A DNA stretch of 64,000 bases from Mucilaginibacter sp. (lineage in GTDB: Bacteria > Bacteroidota > Bacteroidia > Sphingobacteriales > Sphingobacteriaceae), in contig NZ_JANYGH010000031.1 in assembly GCF_025362475.1 (NCBI RefSeq), forward strand, positions 1-64,000, given 5' to 3'. The notes under the pieces were generated by a model. It was not told where the DNA came from and did no database searches. It saw nothing but the letters and a program-made list of their open reading frames with translations. Positions within the stretch are counted from its first letter, which is position 1, and each line of letters begins with the position of its first letter. The position numbers and the translations under genes are program-made. This document shows, piece after piece, positions 53,501 through 61,805 of this stretch.

Positions 53501-53592
53501 AAGGGTTAGATCCTGAAGTAAGCAATGGAATTGATAACAACTTCTATCCAAGACCGCGTACTTACGTTTTAGGTTTAAATCTATCGCTGTAA
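50587..53592 (+). CDS. susC: SusC/RagA-family TonB-dependent outer-membrane transporter
   Basis: An outer-membrane importer of 1001 residues for oligosaccharides bound by SusD. Signal peptide (VLLCAFLMMSVMAFAQ), then a CarboxypepD_reg-like domain (SIKGKVLDETNAPLPGASVT), the TonB-box-like LNEVVVIGYGTQKKK, the plug (GKVAGVSVISNSGAPGAGSQ, NPLIVIDG-type DPLIVIDGVPIS, and LKDASAAAIYGNRASNGVIL) and a beta-barrel that ends FYPRPRTYVLGLNLSL. It starts the susC-susD-susE operon. The gene symbol is used for the family; the glycan is inferred to be an alpha-glucan because of the CBM48 neighbour and the SusE-type protein. Confidence 0.93.
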   Translation: MRKNYSKKYVLLCAFLMMSVMAFAQTGSIKGKVLDETNAPLPGASVTIDGTTLGGSTDANGSFTITGVKTGNVTVTAKFLGYIPLKKTVTVNTTVTVVDFSLQPESKSLNEVVVIGYGTQKKKDLSGSIANVTSKDFQKGVITTPEQLIAGKVAGVSVISNSGAPGAGSQIRIRGGASLSASNDPLIVIDGVPISNSSISGAANPLSLINPNDIESFSILKDASAAAIYGNRASNGVILITTKKGSSGKPTVDFSTQFSVSKLVKEASVLSADQLRDYVKANGSAAQQAQLGTANTDWQKQIYQTAVSTDNNISVSGATKVLPYRVSFGYLNQDGILKTSSLERLTGAINLNPTLFTNHLKINLNLKGAQVKQRFANEGAVGSSVSFDPTQPVYSGSKRFGGYYEWLDSKSTSGLRSLAGLNPLGLLEQQDNRSKVYRSIGNLQLDYKFHFLPELHANVNFGYDISKGDGHTIIPDSAANGYNRFKDPQGKFHGGTNNVYKQTQSNKIFEGYLSYAKDFKNIASHIDAVAGYSYQDFETTNYNYNDYTYDKTVVTPPTYPFDKPENRLISVYGRLNYVFEDKYILTGTVRRDGSSRFNPDQKFGTFPSGAFAWKIKEESFLKSSSVISDLKLRVGYGVTGQQEGIGNYDYISYYNLSNSTAQYQFDNTFYSLYRPGGYYYNRTWEQTAATNIGLDFGFIDNRITGSVDYFNRKTTHLLNKISQPAGTNFTNEIVANIGDAKTSGVEFNISSDIIRSKDVTWNVNFNATYNTNKITKLTISNDPNYAGSPTGGISGGTGNNIQIQSVGYARNSFYVYQQVYGTNGKPLDGVFVDRNNDGVINTQDLYHYKSPDPKGYFGLTSNVNYKKWSAGFVARASVGNYAYNNVFSGSGTKISVLNPIGIINNASTNLLESGLSGSNDKNVLSDYYIQNASFIRMDNANIGYNFGKIFGSRGNLRVSANVQNVFIITKYKGLDPEVSNGIDNNFYPRPRTYVLGLNLSL

Positions 53593-53619
53593 TTATTTGA
53601 TTATTATAAAAAAATTAGC

Positions 53620-55212
53620 ATGAAAAAAAATTCATTTAAAATATTATTAGTTGCCGGATTGATATCAGGTAGCTTGGTATCATGTACCAAAAAACTCGAC
53701 CTGCTCCCAACTAACGATGTAACATCAGCGCAGGTTTACAGCACCGCCACCGGTTATAAACAAGCTTTTGCAAAAGTTTACGGAAGTTTTGCCCTAACCG
53801 GAAATAAAGGACCGGCAGGCGATGACAACACCAAGGATATCCAGGGATTAGACGAAGGTACTTCTGATTATTTCCGTTTATTATGGTGTGCCCAGGAATT
53901 ATCTACTGATGAAGCTGTTATAGGCTGGGGAGACGTTGGTCTTCCCGATTTCCATAACATGAGCTGGTCATCAAGTAATGTATTTTTAAAAGGCTTGTAC
54001 TATCGTTCCATGTACCAGATCACACTGGCCAACGATTTCATCCGTCAGTCTTCTGATGCAAATTTAAGCAGCAGGGGAATTGCAGGTGCTGATGCTGATA
54101 ACATTAGAAGATTTAAGGCTGAAGCCCGCTTTTTAAGAGCTTACCAATATGCTACATTGATGGATATGTTTGGTAACCCTCCATTTGTAACAGAAACAGA
54201 TGCATTAGGCTCAACATTACCTAAACAAATTTTGCGCAAGGATCTTTTTACTTATGTTGAAAGCGAATTGAAAGCAATTGATGCAGGTTTAGCTGACCCT
54301 AAAACAAACGAGTATGGCCGTGCAGATAAGGCAGCAGCATGGGCCTTATTGGCAAGAATATATCTGAATGCCAAAGTATATACCGGTACAGACAGAAACA
54401 CAGATGCTATTACCTACTCTAAAAAGGTAATTGGCGCCGGCTATTCTTTAATTAGCGACTACACCAAATTAATGCGTGCCGACAATAATTTGAACCGCAG
54501 AGAATTTATCCTAACCATTAACTATGATGGATTGCATACACAAAGCTATGGTGGTGCAACCTTTATGACTCATGCACCTGTAGGTGGTTCAATGCCTGCA
54601 TCTGAATTTGGTATCAGCGGTGGCTGGGGAGGTGCACGTACTACTAAAGCTTTGGTTAACCTGTTTCCGGGTGGTGCTTCAAGTGCAGATAAACGCGCGC
54701 AATTTTATACACCTGGTCAAAATTTAGATATCACCGACATAGGCACCTTTACCGATGGTTATGGAATAACCAAATTTAAAGATGTTAAAATTGACGGCGG
54801 CGCGCCTCAAAGTTTGGATTTTGCTGATATGGATATTCCTATTTTCCGCTTACCGGAAATGTACCTTACTTATGCCGAGGCGGTTTTACGTGGTGGCTCG
54901 GGTGGCGATGCTGTTACAGCTTTAGGTTATGTAAATGCATTACGCACACGTGCCTACGGTAATGCCAGCGGAAATTTAACAAGTATAACAGTTGATAACA
55001 TCCTTGACGAAAGAGGAAGAGAGTTGTATTGGGAAGGTTTCCGCCGTACAGATTTGATCCGTTATGGAAAATTTGTTGAAGACACCTATTTATGGCCGTT
55101 TAAAGGTGGCGCTAAAAATGGTAAATCCGTTGAAGCATTCCGCACCATATTCCCATTACCAAGCAGCGATGTTGCAGCCAATACTAACTTAAAACAAAAC
55201 ACAGGATATTAA
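53620..55212 (+). CDS. susD: SusD/RagB-family outer-membrane lipoprotein
   Basis: A 530-residue surface lipoprotein that caps the SusC pore and binds glycan. The lipobox is SLVSC with KKLDLLPTND, typical of SusD. The helical TPR-like fold shows in RFKAEARFLRAYQYATLMDMF, ADKAAAWALLARIYLNAKVY, and FRLPEMYLTYAEAVLRGG; near the end are ILDERGRELYWEGFRRTDLIRYGKF. It is 27 bases after susC and in the same operon. Its ligand is not shown by the sequence. Confidence 0.94.
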   Translation: MKKNSFKILLVAGLISGSLVSCTKKLDLLPTNDVTSAQVYSTATGYKQAFAKVYGSFALTGNKGPAGDDNTKDIQGLDEGTSDYFRLLWCAQELSTDEAVIGWGDVGLPDFHNMSWSSSNVFLKGLYYRSMYQITLANDFIRQSSDANLSSRGIAGADADNIRRFKAEARFLRAYQYATLMDMFGNPPFVTETDALGSTLPKQILRKDLFTYVESELKAIDAGLADPKTNEYGRADKAAAWALLARIYLNAKVYTGTDRNTDAITYSKKVIGAGYSLISDYTKLMRADNNLNRREFILTINYDGLHTQSYGGATFMTHAPVGGSMPASEFGISGGWGGARTTKALVNLFPGGASSADKRAQFYTPGQNLDITDIGTFTDGYGITKFKDVKIDGGAPQSLDFADMDIPIFRLPEMYLTYAEAVLRGGSGGDAVTALGYVNALRTRAYGNASGNLTSITVDNILDERGRELYWEGFRRTDLIRYGKFVEDTYLWPFKGGAKNGKSVEAFRTIFPLPSSDVAANTNLKQNTGY

Positions 55213-55279
55213 AAAACGTTCCGGGTATCTTTTAATGAAGATACCCGGTTAACCGTTCCATAAAATATAAGAAGAGATT

Positions 55280-56404
55280 ATGAAAAAATCATTTACAAAA
55301 TTCCTGGCTTTCGGCAGTATTGCGCTGTTGATGCTGGCATCCTGCAAAAAGGATGAAAGTAATAAAGTTGTAGCATCACCGTCAACAGCAAAAGGCACAC
55401 TGACAGCAAGTACAACTACGCCGACGCTTAGCAAAGCACACCTTACAGATAATGCCATCACCTTCACCTTTAAAGCGCCAAGCTTTGGCTTTAGTTCTGC
55501 AATAAGCAATTCGATACAAGTAAGTGGTACCGCTGCTTTCGTAGATACGTTGACTAAAGAGACTACCTTAAGCAGCAAAGATGTTTCAAAAACATTTACT
55601 GTTATGGATTTTAACAACTTGTTGCTGGCCGCAAAATTACCTGGGGGCGTTGCAACAACTGTTCATGTGCGTTTAAAAACACAGTTCACTGGTTCGGTAG
55701 TTGCTCCTACATATTCAAACGATATTACGTTAACTACTACACCGTTTAATTTAACTTCATTTTTGTATACCGTTGGCGCATTCCAGGGATGGGATATCAA
55801 CCACCAGGATAGCTTAATATCTGCTACAAGCAACGGCATTTATGTTGGTATAATTAATTTTACTGCTGGTAATAACCAATTCCTGGTAGTACCCGGTAAA
55901 AAAAGCTACGACAATAAATACGCCACTGCTGATCCTCAAAACACCACCAGCAGCAATGTGGCTGTAGGCGGAGCCAATAATTTCTACGCTCCTGCGGCGG
56001 CTGGTTTTTATACAGTTACGCTTAACCTTAATACTAACAAAATTTCATTTGATCCATTCATAGCGTATTATAGTGTTATTGGCGATGGAGCAAACGGATG
56101 GGATGCAGGTAATGATGTGGATATGAAAGCTGCCAATGATGGTACCGGATTATGGAGCGTTACGCTTCCATTAAAATCTACAGGTACAATCAAAATTAGA
56201 AAGGGACATGCCTGGACAACTAGTTATGGAATTCCTAAAACAGGCGCTGATGGAAAAACACTAACAACTTCAGACGATGACAATATACCAGTACCTGTTT
56301 CAGGAACTTACAAAATAACATTCATACCTCATCTTAACACTGCTGTCACACCAGTAGCGGACGACGACAAAACAGCTATTTATACCTTGGTTAAACAACC
56401 ATAA
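55280..56404 (+). CDS. SusE-like outer-membrane glycan-binding lipoprotein
   Basis: A 374-residue lipoprotein (lipobox MLASC, then KKDESN). The N-terminal SusE domain (about 35-150) is an Ig-like linker with LTDNAITFTFKAPSFGFSSA. Two starch-binding-like domains follow: about 155-265 (LYTVGAFQGWDINHQDSL, Trp-rich) and about 268-374 (YSVIGDGANGWDAGNDVDM). This layout is that of SusE/SusF, which hold maltooligosaccharides at the surface. It is the last gene of the operon, with a terminator at 56438-56467. The alpha-glucan specificity is an inference from this and the CBM48 neighbour. Confidence 0.85.
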   Translation: MKKSFTKFLAFGSIALLMLASCKKDESNKVVASPSTAKGTLTASTTTPTLSKAHLTDNAITFTFKAPSFGFSSAISNSIQVSGTAAFVDTLTKETTLSSKDVSKTFTVMDFNNLLLAAKLPGGVATTVHVRLKTQFTGSVVAPTYSNDITLTTTPFNLTSFLYTVGAFQGWDINHQDSLISATSNGIYVGIINFTAGNNQFLVVPGKKSYDNKYATADPQNTTSSNVAVGGANNFYAPAAAGFYTVTLNLNTNKISFDPFIAYYSVIGDGANGWDAGNDVDMKAANDGTGLWSVTLPLKSTGTIKIRKGHAWTTSYGIPKTGADGKTLTTSDDDNIPVPVSGTYKITFIPHLNTAVTPVADDDKTAIYTLVKQP

Positions 56405-56437
56405 AAAAACTTATAAAGTTGACTGATTGATTTGAAT

Positions 56438-56467
56438 GCCCGCCTGGTGAAGACCAGCGGGCTTTTT
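56438..56467 (+). terminator. Terminator of the sus operon
   Basis: GCCCGCCTGGT and ACCAGCGGGC form a stem with one bulged C and a GAAG loop, followed by TTTTT. It lies 34 bases past the SusE-like stop and is a classic intrinsic terminator. Confidence 0.9.
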
Positions 56468-56483
56468 CGGTTATTGGCCATAA

Positions 56484-56515
56484 AAAAAGCGATGGAGTTA
56501 ATTCCATCGCTTTTT
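56484..56515. terminator. Bidirectional terminator, gltA side
   Basis: AAAAAGCGATGGA (56484-56496) and TCCATCGCTTTTT (56503-56515) are perfect 13-bp arms with a 6-base loop. On the minus strand a run of T follows, so it fits the end of gltA; on the plus strand it backs up the sus terminator. Confidence 0.85.
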
Positions 56516-56546
56516 ACTTTATCTTTTATCCTTGGTCAAAAGGAAT

Positions 56547-57833
56547 TTATCTATCCTTAATGTCCTTGTATTCTCTATCAGTGTCGCCGGTATAAATCTG
56601 GCGTGGGCGACCGATAGGCTCTTTGTTCTCTTTCATTTCTTTCCATTGTGCAATCCAGCCCGGTAAACGGCCAAGTGCAAACAATACGGTAAACATTTCT
56701 GTAGGGAAACCCAAGGCACGGTAAATAATACCCGAGTAAAAATCAACGTTTGGATAAAGTTTCCGCTCAACAAAATAAGGGTCTTTCAGCGCTACCTCTT
56801 CCAGTTTTTTGGCTATCTCCAGTACTTCATCATTGATACCTAATTTCTCTAATATATCATCGCAGGCCTTTTTGATGATCTTGGCCCTTGGATCAAAATT
56901 CTTGTATACGCGGTGACCAAAACCCATCAAACGGAACGGATCGTTTTTATCCTTGGCTTTGGCAATCCATTTATCGGTATCACCACCATCATTTTTAATT
57001 TTCTCCAGCATCTCAATAACGGCCTGGTTTGCACCGCCATGCAGCGGGCCCCAAAGTGCTGAAATACCGGCAGAGATTGATGCATATAAATTTGCATCAG
57101 ATGAACCCACAATACGCACGGTTGATGTAGAGCAGTTTTGTTCATGATCGGCATGGAGTATCAGTAATTTGTTCATTACATCAACTACTACCCTATCAAC
57201 CTTATAATCTTCTGTACGTTCAGCAAACGTCATGTACAGGAAGTTGGTTACATAATCATATTTATTTTGCGGATAAACAACCGGATGGCCTAATGATTTT
57301 TTATAGATCCATGAAACCACGGTGCTCATTTTGGCAAGTAGTTTTTTTATCTCCAGGTTTACTTCCTCTGTTGATAAACCCTGCTTTAGAGATTCGGGGT
57401 TAAAAGCAGCTAACGCGCCAATCAATGATGAAAGCTGACCCATTGGATGTGATTTTGACGGAAAACCATCAAAAAACTTCTTCATATCCTCGTGAACCAA
57501 CGTATGGCGGCTTATTTCATATTGAAACTCATCTAACTCTTTTTCGGTTGGTAAACTGCCATAAATTAATAAATAGGCTACTTCAATAAAGCTGGCATTC
57601 TCGGCCAGTTGCTCAATTGAATAACCACGATATTTAAGTATGCCCTTCTCTCCATCCAGAAAAGTGATGGCGCTTTTGGTAGCTCCTGTGTTTTTGTAGC
57701 CGATATCCAGCGTTACATAACCACTTTGATCCCTCAGTTTTGAAATATCTATTGCTTTTTCACCTTCTGTACCCTCAATTACCGGGAGTTCAAATGTTTT
57801 ATCACCAATTTTTAGTTGTGCTGTTTCCGACAT
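56547..57833 (-). CDS. gltA: Citrate synthase, type II
   Basis: Condenses oxaloacetate and acetyl-CoA to citrate in the TCA cycle. 428 residues. The N-terminal beta domain of the hexameric type (AQLKIGDKTFELPVIEGTEG) is present. The active-site residues are visible: LHADHEQNCSTSTVR (His), GFGHRVYKNFDPRA (His and Arg), and DFYSGIIYRALGFP (Asp). The C-terminal PGWIAQWKEMKE fits. A -7 element (minus strand TACATTTG) lies at 57854-57861, giving a leader of about 14 bases. It complements Ppc in the same window. Confidence 0.97.
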   Translation of the reverse strand: MSETAQLKIGDKTFELPVIEGTEGEKAIDISKLRDQSGYVTLDIGYKNTGATKSAITFLDGEKGILKYRGYSIEQLAENASFIEVAYLLIYGSLPTEKELDEFQYEISRHTLVHEDMKKFFDGFPSKSHPMGQLSSLIGALAAFNPESLKQGLSTEEVNLEIKKLLAKMSTVVSWIYKKSLGHPVVYPQNKYDYVTNFLYMTFAERTEDYKVDRVVVDVMNKLLILHADHEQNCSTSTVRIVGSSDANLYASISAGISALWGPLHGGANQAVIEMLEKIKNDGGDTDKWIAKAKDKNDPFRLMGFGHRVYKNFDPRAKIIKKACDDILEKLGINDEVLEIAKKLEEVALKDPYFVERKLYPNVDFYSGIIYRALGFPTEMFTVLFALGRLPGWIAQWKEMKENKEPIGRPRQIYTGDTDREYKDIKDR

Positions 57834-57853
57834 AGAAATTTTTGTATCTGCAA

Positions 57854-57861
57854 CAAATGTA
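57854..57861 (-). promoter_or_regulatory. -7 element of gltA
   Basis: On the minus strand this reads TACATTTG, a perfect TAnnTTTG match, 20 bases before the start codon at 57833. No -33 TTG is seen at the normal distance. Confidence 0.55.
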
Positions 57862-57986
57862 ATTAAATCTGCGTATTAATAACCGCTAAGATAATTTACT
57901 CTTTGTAAATTTTTAGGTGCAAATTTATTAATTTTACCTTCTTTTATTGAGCACCGCCCCCTAATTTATCAAAAAAGCACCAAGTA

Positions 57987-60900
57987 ATGTCGTTGAAAGT
58001 TAAAACATTGTTAATGATCCAAAACGACAATACAATTTACCGGCTATTGCTCATCGGTTTATTCATAGCAAGTCCTTCATTACATTATCTCTGCTCTTTT
58101 AACTCGTATGATCCCATTTGGTTGAGGATAATCAATAGCTTTTTTTGCCTTTTATCACTTGCCATATCTTTCGGCAATAATAAAACCATCTATACAATAA
58201 GCACTTACACCACCATTCTATCATTTATAATAATCAATAATTGTATTTTACTTAGTAAAAACGGGTTCGAACATGTTTACCTGTTTAGCTCCGTTACCAT
58301 ATTTATTGCCTTAACTTTATTTTGCAAAAAGCGGAAGGAATTTGTTGCCATTTGCGTACTTAATTTAATTGCCATCATCGCTGCATATTATACAGCCCCC
58401 CACTTAAACATATCATTAACAATATTGGCTGTATTAATTTTAATTTTTACAATTATTGCATATGTATCTTTCCTGGTGATTATGGCTTACCAGTATCAGC
58501 TAAAAAATGCCATTGGTAAGGCAATGGACCTTAATCGTGATTTACTGGCCAATGATGGAATGCTACGCGAAAGCCGGGAAGATCTTCATTCCCTTATTAA
58601 CTCACTTAAAGATATCATTTTTGAGTTTAATGAAGATAAGGTTTGCTTAAATGCCTGGTATAACGAACTAACCGCAAGACCAATTAACCCAAGCTTACTC
58701 ATTGGTAAAAAACTGGCTGACGTTTTAACCCCTGAAAGAGCCATAAAATACGATATCGCCCTTGATTATGTAATAAAAAACAGGCTGCCTACTTCTATCC
58801 AATATATATCAGATTATGGGAGCGGGAATTGGTTTACCTGCGATATGATGCCGGTATATGATCGTAACGGCGCCTATACCGGAAGGATATCTGCATCGGT
58901 TATTGATATATCAGAACAAAAAAAATATGCAGATGCTTTAAAGGCCAATGAGGCACTTTTGCTGGAAGCCCAGGCTATTTCAAAAACAGGCAACTGGTGG
59001 TATGATCACACTACCAGTGAAACCTATTGGTCTGACAACTTGTATGCCCTGTTGGAAATAGATAGTGTACCGGAAAATATTAGCAAATTCCACTATTACA
59101 TCAGTCTTATCCACCCCGATGATCAGGAAAACGCCGAGGCCTACCTATCAAGCATACACGCAATTACTCAACCTCAGTTTGAGCATAAATTTATTACACC
59201 TAAAGGTAATTTAAAGTATATCAAGATAATTCGTGGCGCCCTTTTGCAGGATATAGAGGGCAATAACAAGCGTATTTTTGGTGTACTTCAGGATATTACC
59301 GAAGCCAGGCTATCAGAAAAAGCCGTAAAAATTAGCCAGGCAGAATTGATGGAGGCCCAAACCATTGCCAAAATAGGTAACTGGAAGTGGGATTTAACTA
59401 CCAATAAACTTGCCTGGTCTGAGGAACTGAACGTCATCTACGAAATTCCGGCTGCAACAACTTCGCATGAACCGGATTTTATTAAGCTGTTGCTAAAATA
59501 TGTTCATCCTAATGACAGCTACATTTTAAAACATCTCTTAAAAAAACCTGAAGGCTTAAAAGATGTATCGCATGAGTATCGCATCATTACACCAAACGGA
59601 AATGTAAAATACCTAAGCATTATTATAGGTAAGCTAATGAAGCGTGATGATGGAAGCACTCGCAAAATAATTGGCACATTACAGGATATCACCGAGCGTA
59701 AAAAAGCGGAGTTAGATTATCGCCAGTCGGAAAGCAAATACAAACTGGTTTTGGAAACAATTAATCTCGCTGCAATTACGCTGGACAAGAATGCTAATGT
59801 AGTTTTCTGCAATAAATACCTGGCCAACCTGGTAGGTTATTCCCAAAATGAGATAGTGGGCATGAACTGGATGAAAAACTTTGTGCCCGATGACCTGCAG
59901 GATTTTCTGCTGAACTGGTACAAAAACGATACAATTAATGCCCATTTTGTTAACCCTATTATTTGCCGTAATGGAGATCTGCGTATTATAAGCTGGCAAA
60001 ATACTATCAGCTATGATGAGAACGGAGACCTGAAGGAAACTACCAGCATTGGAGAGGATATTACCGACCAGCAAAAGGCCAGGCAGGAACTGATATCGGC
60101 CAAAGAACTTGCAGAAAAATCATCAAAATTCAAATCGGAGTTCCTGTCCATCATGAGCCATGAAATCCGCACACCGATGAACGCTGTTATTGGCACTACC
60201 AATTTATTATTAACCGAAAATCCGCTGCCAGGGCAGATGGAATACCTCAATACACTCAAATTTTCTGGAGAGAACCTGCTGGCCATTATTAATGATATTT
60301 TAGATTACAATAAAATAGAAGCCGGTAAGCTGGAACTCAACAATACGCAGTTTAACCTTCACCTACTTATCCAAAAAATAAAGCAGTCATTTCATTCCAA
60401 AGTGGCCGAAAAGCAGTTAACATTAGATGTTATCATTGACGAAAGCATTCCCGAAATGATAACCGGCGATGCTATGCGTTTAAGCCAGGTGATGAACAAC
60501 CTGGTGAGTAACGCGGTTAAGTTTACCCATAAAGGTGGAGTTACCATCAAATTAGAGAAGGAATTTATACACAACTCCAATGTAACTGTAAAATTTACTG
60601 TTACCGATACAGGCATAGGCATATCTGCCGATAGCTTCAACATTGTTTTTGATCCCTTTATGCAGGATAAACAGGTTATTAACAATGATTATGGCGGTAC
60701 CGGCCTTGGCCTAGCTATTACTAAACGATTGGTTGAACTGCACAACAGTACTATATCTGTTGAAAGCGAACTGGCCAAAGGCACGTCATTTGCTTTTTCA
60801 ATCGCCTTTAATATTGCGCCGAAGGCAATAGGCCAACAGCAGATTACCCCTTCCGTTCCCGGGCATGTGCTTGATTTAACAGGTATGAAAATACTGATTG

Positions 60901-61256
60901 TTGATGATAATAAAATGAACCTGATGATAGCTACCCGGTTTTTAAAGAGATGGAACGCCCAGGTTGATGAAGCGCTTAACGGCGATATTGCCGTTAACAT
61001 GGTGAACAACAACAGCTATAACCTCATCATTATGGATTTGCAGATGCCTGTTATGGATGGCTTTGAAGCAACTGCTATTATCAAGAAATCATACCCCGAT
61101 ATTCCGATCATTGCACTAACGGCAGATGCCATGCCCGAAACCCACAACAAAGCATTTGATGCCGGCATGAGCGACTACCTCACTAAGCCTTTTGAACCGG
61201 GTACTTTATTTGAGAAAGTAGCTAAACACTGTAACACTACTACAGTTAATGAATAA
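57987..61256 (+). CDS. Multi-PAS hybrid histidine kinase
   Basis: A 1089-residue membrane hybrid kinase. Residues about 15-180 hold about six membrane segments. Then come four PAS-like domains: about 200-315, 325-440, 450-570 and 580-700. The second and third look like a duplication (SKTGNWWYDHTTSETYWSDN versus AKIGNWKWDLTTNKLAWSEE). HisKA has [18 protein letters not shown] with His725. The ATPase has NLVSNAVKFTHKG, DTGIGIS and [17 protein letters not shown]. The receiver domain is about 960-1085 (ILIVDDNKMNLMIA, MDLQMPVMDGF with Asp1017, and LTKPFEP). There is no Hpt or output domain. The signal is unknown. Confidence 0.93.
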   Translation: MSLKVKTLLMIQNDNTIYRLLLIGLFIASPSLHYLCSFNSYDPIWLRIINSFFCLLSLAISFGNNKTIYTISTYTTILSFIIINNCILLSKNGFEHVYLFSSVTIFIALTLFCKKRKEFVAICVLNLIAIIAAYYTAPHLNISLTILAVLILIFTIIAYVSFLVIMAYQYQLKNAIGKAMDLNRDLLANDGMLRESREDLHSLINSLKDIIFEFNEDKVCLNAWYNELTARPINPSLLIGKKLADVLTPERAIKYDIALDYVIKNRLPTSIQYISDYGSGNWFTCDMMPVYDRNGAYTGRISASVIDISEQKKYADALKANEALLLEAQAISKTGNWWYDHTTSETYWSDNLYALLEIDSVPENISKFHYYISLIHPDDQENAEAYLSSIHAITQPQFEHKFITPKGNLKYIKIIRGALLQDIEGNNKRIFGVLQDITEARLSEKAVKISQAELMEAQTIAKIGNWKWDLTTNKLAWSEELNVIYEIPAATTSHEPDFIKLLLKYVHPNDSYILKHLLKKPEGLKDVSHEYRIITPNGNVKYLSIIIGKLMKRDDGSTRKIIGTLQDITERKKAELDYRQSESKYKLVLETINLAAITLDKNANVVFCNKYLANLVGYSQNEIVGMNWMKNFVPDDLQDFLLNWYKNDTINAHFVNPIICRNGDLRIISWQNTISYDENGDLKETTSIGEDITDQQKARQELISAKELAEKSSKFKSEFLSIMSHEIRTPMNAVIGTTNLLLTENPLPGQMEYLNTLKFSGENLLAIINDILDYNKIEAGKLELNNTQFNLHLLIQKIKQSFHSKVAEKQLTLDVIIDESIPEMITGDAMRLSQVMNNLVSNAVKFTHKGGVTIKLEKEFIHNSNVTVKFTVTDTGIGISADSFNIVFDPFMQDKQVINNDYGGTGLGLAITKRLVELHNSTISVESELAKGTSFAFSIAFNIAPKAIGQQQITPSVPGHVLDLTGMKILIVDDNKMNLMIATRFLKRWNAQVDEALNGDIAVNMVNNNSYNLIIMDLQMPVMDGFEATAIIKKSYPDIPIIALTADAMPETHNKAFDAGMSDYLTKPFEPGTLFEKVAKHCNTTTVNE

Positions 61257-61274
61257 CACACCCGAAAGTTCAAA

Positions 61275-61799
61275 TTAATTCAATTGCTCCTTAACCGCCC
61301 CACAGGTTTTCATGTGTTCAGGGAAATAAGGGTTTTCGATGTTTTTATTGAGCGACAACCAGTAGCCTCCTTTACCGCTATCGGCCATGGGGCAATAGTC
61401 AACATATATAGTTGCGGTTTTTAGTTTAGCCCCTTTAACCAGCATCATAATATCTTTACTCAATATCAAAAAACTTGCGCGTTGTACTTTTATATCATCT
61501 GTTGCAGTAATCTGGTGGGCAAGCGTAGCGGTTTCTGAACACCCTTTTATAACTTTTAATTTACCCTCAAGCACTGATGCGGTTGATTTGATACCAGCTA
61601 CATCTGATTTTAAGAACTCATCTTTTAACCCGATGTAGGCAGTAAAAACTTCGGCAGTATTGTTGGTATCAACTACACGTGCATCAACAATTTTCTCGGT
61701 AGAATCTGCTTTAGCAGTGTCCTGCTGTTTTGCAGGCTGATTACATGCCGAAGCCGCTACAAGAGCGCCAAACAGCCAAACATGGTTTACAATTTTCAT
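61275..61799 (-). CDS. DUF3347 lipoprotein
   Basis: A 174-residue exported protein with signal peptide and lipobox ASAC (after VNHVWLFGALVAASAC). The DUF3347 domain ends the chain: TIYVDYCPMADSGKGGYWLS, then NIENPYFPEHMKTCG. It has the same metal-site-like CP(M) and TCG features as domains attached to CusB-type efflux adaptors, where they bind Cu/Ag or other metals. It follows the MacB-like permease by six bases, so the two form an operon. The exact function is not known; metal handling at the envelope is a guess. Confidence 0.85.
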   Translation of the reverse strand: MKIVNHVWLFGALVAASACNQPAKQQDTAKADSTEKIVDARVVDTNNTAEVFTAYIGLKDEFLKSDVAGIKSTASVLEGKLKVIKGCSETATLAHQITATDDIKVQRASFLILSKDIMMLVKGAKLKTATIYVDYCPMADSGKGGYWLSLNKNIENPYFPEHMKTCGAVKEQLN

Positions 61800-61805
61800 T
61801 ATTGC

